Source: a virus
Reading direction: 5' to 3' (one strand)
Length of the DNA stretch: 20,017 nt
Virus record (IMG/VR): IMGVR_UViG_3300032011_001973
Span: 1 to 20,017 of that record
Shown: one piece after another, positions 17,954 through 20,017 of the stretch
How positions within the stretch are numbered: the first letter of the stretch is position 1
How the letters are laid out: the number at the start of each line of letters is the position of its first letter
The notes under the pieces: model-generated
Told to the model about the DNA's origin: nothing
Databases searched by the model: none
What the model saw: only the letters and a program-made list of their open reading frames with translations
Translations under genes and position numbers: made by a program

Positions 17954-18458
17954 TAGGTTTAGTGAATAAAGAAGGGTTAATCATAGGTAGATCGCCAGTT
18001 TTTGGAATTTCGGCCTCGTCAGATGCCGCTGAGTCCATTATCTTTTCTTCTTTGACCTCTACCTCCTTGGTATTTTGAGCTTCTTCAGCAAGTTCTTTAC
18101 TAGCTGCGGCCATACCTTCAGCAGCTATTTTATCTATCCGTGCTTTCTTAATAGCGTCTTCTTTAGCTTCATTTTCAGCCGAGTCATCCATGTGAAGTTT
18201 AGCTTTGATTTCTCCCTTTTCCTCAGGAGTAAGTCTACGTTCAAGTATTTTCTCCTGCTTATGTAACGCCATTTCTTCGGCATTACGGCGTGTTTTACCT
18301 TCACGTGGGAATTCGTACTCATATTTAGATTCCTCGGTTTGAAATACTGCGGGTTTACTATCTTTTTTATACGCGTTTACAGCATTACCAATGTTAAGTT
18401 TTTCTCTAATTAGATTACGTATTTCTTCCCGTACTATAGCTTCTATATCAATATTCAT
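17946..18458 (-). CDS. Hypothetical charged helical protein, 170 residues
   Basis: The ATG at 18458 has a strong ribosome-binding site (GGAGGGG, plus-strand 18461-18467) just upstream. The product is rich in Glu, Lys and Ala, with predicted long helices (IVREEIRNLIREKLN near the start; KLHMDDSAENEAKEDAIKKA centrally) and a flexible Pro-containing tail. There are no cysteines, membrane spans or motifs that I recognise. It lies between a 40-residue acidic peptide and the small membrane protein in the leftward operon that carries the probable SSB and the resolvase. A middle-phase accessory or scaffold-like role is only a guess from composition. Its stop overlaps the next start by 8 bases, which argues that this end is real. 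Confidence 0.75.
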   Translation of the reverse strand: MNIDIEAIVREEIRNLIREKLNIGNAVNAYKKDSKPAVFQTEESKYEYEFPREGKTRRNAEEMALHKQEKILERRLTPEEKGEIKAKLHMDDSAENEAKEDAIKKARIDKIAAEGMAAASKELAEEAQNTKEVEVKEEKIMDSAASDEAEIPKTGDLPMINPSLFTKPND

Positions 18459-18470
18459 TACCCCTCCATA

Positions 18471-18593
18471 TTATATGATTGGAAAACCTAAAAATAATAA
18501 TAGTTCTCCTAATTCTTCTAGGTCACTAGCATTTTCTATAAGATCAGGATCTATATCCGCAACTTCTGTATAAATTTCTTCGTTGTCTGTCAT
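18471..18593 (-). CDS. Acidic 40-residue peptide
   Basis: A short frame runs from the ATG at 18593 to the TAA ending at 18471. AAGGAG (plus-strand CTCCTT, 18601-18606) lies 7 bases upstream, inside the end of the resolvase gene, and one base separates the resolvase stop from this ATG. The peptide begins MTDNEEIYTEVADIDPDL, is strongly acidic, and ends in a hydrophobic stretch (LLLFLGFPII). It exactly fills the gap between the resolvase and the 170-residue gene, leaving 12 bases to the next start. Small acidic phage proteins often mimic DNA or bind host enzymes, but nothing specific supports that here. Without this gene the resolvase and the 170-residue gene would be separated by a 136-base gap, which is unusual for this operon. 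Confidence 0.72.
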   Translation of the reverse strand: MTDNEEIYTEVADIDPDLIENASDLEELGELLLFLGFPII

Positions 18594-18594
18594 A

Positions 18595-19059
18595 CTATTT
18601 CTCCTTATAGTTTAATCCGTAATGAGCAATCATTAATGCATCAGCTCTACCATCTAGTAAACCGCCTCTTTTACCTTGTAACTGTGCGTTTGGATATAAT
18701 CCTTGAGCTATTTTAGCTACCTCTTTTTTAATGCCTTTTCCTTTAACAGTAACACCTATGTATTTTTGCCATACCTTAGGAGTAACTTGTTGAACAGGCC
18801 CATCGGAAACTGCTAATTTGGCGATTGCAAATGCTATGCCAAAATTTCTACCAAATCCAAAATTAGATTTTGCGGACATTCCATATAATGAATGTACACT
18901 TTCTAAAAAAATAACATTTATTTTTTTATTGTGTAACCATTTAGTAGTTTCATAAATACTATATTTATTTAAATCTAACAGAGCAACGCTGTCTGGATTC
19001 TCTGAATCCAGAACAGCGATTGCTCCATTAGCCCCAGGATCAATGCCTGCGATAAACAT
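18595..19059 (-). CDS. RuvC-like Holliday junction resolvase, 154 residues
   Basis: The protein opens MFIAGIDPGANGAIAVLDSE, the first strand of the RuvC/RNase H fold with Asp7. A second acidic position is Glu53 in VIFLESVHS, and the C-terminal pair is Asp136 and Asp140 in GLLDGRADALMIAHYG. These match the four-carboxylate site of RuvC (Asp7, Glu66, Asp138 and Asp141 in E. coli). Such phage enzymes cut branched DNA made during replication and recombination, clearing concatemers for packaging. The central region (SNFGFGRNFGIAFAIAK, then VTPKVWQKYIGV) is typical of phage and bacterial RuvC relatives. The ATG overlaps the TAA of the upstream SSB gene as TAATG with no strong ribosome-binding site, which implies coupled translation. 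The length is close to that of other phage RuvC-like enzymes. The substrate preference is not readable from sequence. Confidence 0.88.
   Translation of the reverse strand: MFIAGIDPGANGAIAVLDSENPDSVALLDLNKYSIYETTKWLHNKKINVIFLESVHSLYGMSAKSNFGFGRNFGIAFAIAKLAVSDGPVQQVTPKVWQKYIGVTVKGKGIKKEVAKIAQGLYPNAQLQGKRGGLLDGRADALMIAHYGLNYKEK
18987..19018 (-). other. Long hairpin with triloop in the 5' part of the resolvase gene
   Basis: On the plus strand CTGGATTC (18993-19000) pairs perfectly with GAATCCAG (19004-19011) around TCT. An outer CGCTG (18987-18991) pairs with CAGCG (19014-19018), with T18992 pairing one of two As. That gives 14 pairs and one bulged base. On the transcribed (minus-sense) RNA the loop is AGA and the hairpin begins about 41 bases after the start codon. 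Confidence 0.65.
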
Positions 19060-19814
19060 TAAGCCGCTGGAGTTTTAGTATCAAATAAAGAACCTTGAGC
19101 AGGAGGAGAAGTATCTCCCATTATGTCTGCAGCAGAATCTTGTGCTTTAGAACCCTTAGTACTTTTATCTATAACCATACCGGTATTCTTAGTAGCCCAT
19201 TTATCCATTGCAACAGCATCTTTATTATTTTTAACTTCTTCAGCAGTTTTACCAGTATCTATATTACCAAAGAATTGACATTGGTTAATAGATTTGGTAT
19301 CGCCAGAAGCAACCCAGGTTCCTTTGGAGTTCTGAGTTCGTTTATCTTCAATTACTTGACGAACAGCGACTTTAACTTTCTTATTAATCAAATTAGTAAT
19401 TACTGGGTATTCAGAAGGCATTTCTTTTCCTTCTTTGAAATCCCAGACCTTGATTACTTTTTTCTCTACTTTGGTCATATTAGTATCAAAATCTTCTCCG
19501 GTTACAGCTAAACATAAAGATTTAGCAGTTTGATACCCGGGTAAAGGCTGTTTCTTACCATCTTTGCTTATATAGTAAGTTTTATTGCCTTTTTCATTGC
19601 CAGATTTGACACACCATTTGTCTCTAATACGTCCAAACTTTTCACCAGCTTTTTCAAGCTCTACATTTAAAAAGTAAGCACCACCAGCAGTTTGAGTTAA
19701 ATAAGCTAGTTTAACATTGGTATCATATACTCCTGATTCCCATAAAAAATTTCCTCCACCGGCTCCTTCAATAGAAGGTTCTACTACATCATCTGGAAGT
19801 TTCCATTCACTCAT
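19059..19814 (-). CDS. Probable phage single-stranded DNA-binding protein, 251 residues
   Basis: The start ATG at 19814 has an AAAGGA ribosome-binding site 8 bases upstream. The N-terminal two thirds are beta-rich and resemble OB-fold SSBs of N4-like and other podophages: VYDTNVKLAYLTQTAGGAYF and LNVELEKAG, then GRIRDKWCVKSG, GYQTAKSLCLAVTGEDF and KKVKVAVRQVIEDKR. The last 60 residues are a polar, probably disordered tail (KATNTG-like stretches ending SLFDTKTPAA) without the classical acidic Phe tip of bacterial SSB. N4 gp45, a comparable 265-residue SSB, also lies in the block facing the virion RNA polymerase gene and acts in replication and as a co-activator at N4 late promoters for the host polymerase. 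The resolvase directly downstream supports a replication and recombination role. A related single-strand annealing or recombination protein is the main alternative. Confidence 0.6.
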   Translation of the reverse strand: MSEWKLPDDVVEPSIEGAGGGNFLWESGVYDTNVKLAYLTQTAGGAYFLNVELEKAGEKFGRIRDKWCVKSGNEKGNKTYYISKDGKKQPLPGYQTAKSLCLAVTGEDFDTNMTKVEKKVIKVWDFKEGKEMPSEYPVITNLINKKVKVAVRQVIEDKRTQNSKGTWVASGDTKSINQCQFFGNIDTGKTAEEVKNNKDAVAMDKWATKNTGMVIDKSTKGSKAQDSAADIMGDTSPPAQGSLFDTKTPAA

Positions 19815-19849
19815 AAATTTTTCCTTTCATTTAAATTAATTAGCTAAAA
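19815..19849 (-). other. Short spacer before the SSB gene
   Basis: This 35-base AT-rich gap between the partial upstream gene and the SSB gene carries the AAAGGA ribosome-binding site. I see no convincing promoter or terminator in it. Confidence 0.5.
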
Positions 19850-20017
19850 CTATTCATTAGTATTAGCTTGGTCATTTCGTTGCTCTAGATACTGATCTAG
19901 AATTTTCATAAATTCTTTAATAGTGCATCCTGGTTTTCTTTTAAGAGTTTCCTCTGCAATTTCTTGGACTACTCCAATTCCCATTTTAGTAGCATGGTGT
20001 ACCATTTCATCAATTAG
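19850..20017 (-). CDS. C-terminal end of an unidentified protein (partial)
   Basis: On the minus strand the frame is open from the right window edge to a TAG stop at 19852-19850, giving 55 residues. It includes MVHHATKMGIGVVQEIAEET, then RKPGCTIKEFMKILDQYLEQ. It is hydrophilic and helical with a polar tail (RNDQANTNE). I do not recognise the family. It is upstream of the SSB gene on the same strand and probably belongs to the same replication-phase transcript. Reading on from 20017 would show the start and the rest of the domain. Confidence 0.65.
   Translation of the reverse strand, partial: LIDEMVHHATKMGIGVVQEIAEETLKRKPGCTIKEFMKILDQYLEQRNDQANTNE

Noticed and set aside
19265-19299. TACCAAA/TTTGGTA inverted repeat in the SSB gene
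   Set aside because: The arms are only seven bases with a 21-base loop in coding sequence; chance is sufficient.
19095-19511. 138-codon plus-strand frame opposite the SSB gene
   Set aside because: It lies wholly within a well-supported minus-strand gene, lacks a ribosome-binding site and has an implausible composition rich in Ser, Phe and Ile.
1-20017. tRNA genes, CRISPR arrays, insertion sequences or an integrase
   Set aside because: I found no cloverleaf-like sequence, regularly spaced repeats, transposase or recombinase motifs on either strand.

Overview
The window is a tailed-phage genome segment, roughly one third G+C by eye, with the dense packing and ribosome-binding sites of a bacterial virus. 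A single-subunit RNA polymerase sits inside a giant virion-type protein. It is the last gene of a rightward structural block and converges on a leftward block holding a probable single-stranded DNA-binding protein and a RuvC-like resolvase. That layout matches coliphage N4 and its relatives (Schitoviridae-type), so I infer an N4-like or N4-related podovirus. The host cannot be named from sequence; the base composition fits an AT-rich host such as many marine bacteria.

Positions 2-2895 hold the end of an unidentified structural gene, a 211-residue probable internal or ejection protein, and a 649-residue helical probable internal virion protein. Positions 2897-17689 are one open reading frame of 4930 codons (about 74% of the window, roughly 550 kDa). 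In order it carries a lytic transglycosylase, a Pro/Glu-rich linker, an Ala/Gly-rich hydrophobic region, coiled coils, an SH3-like module, a T7/N4-type RNA polymerase with a DUF4326-like segment ahead of its TxxGR-type motif, a complete SF1 (Dda/RecD-like) helicase, an HExxH zincin and a long uncharacterised tail. It reads as an injected machine that could open the cell wall, cross the membrane, and unwind and transcribe the incoming genome.

Positions 17678-20017 are a leftward operon. In transcription order it holds a partial gene, a probable SSB, a RuvC-like resolvase, a 40-residue acidic peptide, a 170-residue charged helical protein and a 91-residue membrane protein whose end overlaps the end of the giant gene by 12 bases. 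No intergenic stretch exceeds about 75 bases. I see no tRNA, CRISPR array, insertion sequence or integrase.

The signals I rate highest are the fusion of virion RNA polymerase, helicase, peptidoglycan hydrolase and zincin in one chain; a strong GC-rich hairpin exactly 13 codons long just before the polymerase domain; and a second long triloop hairpin early in the resolvase gene.
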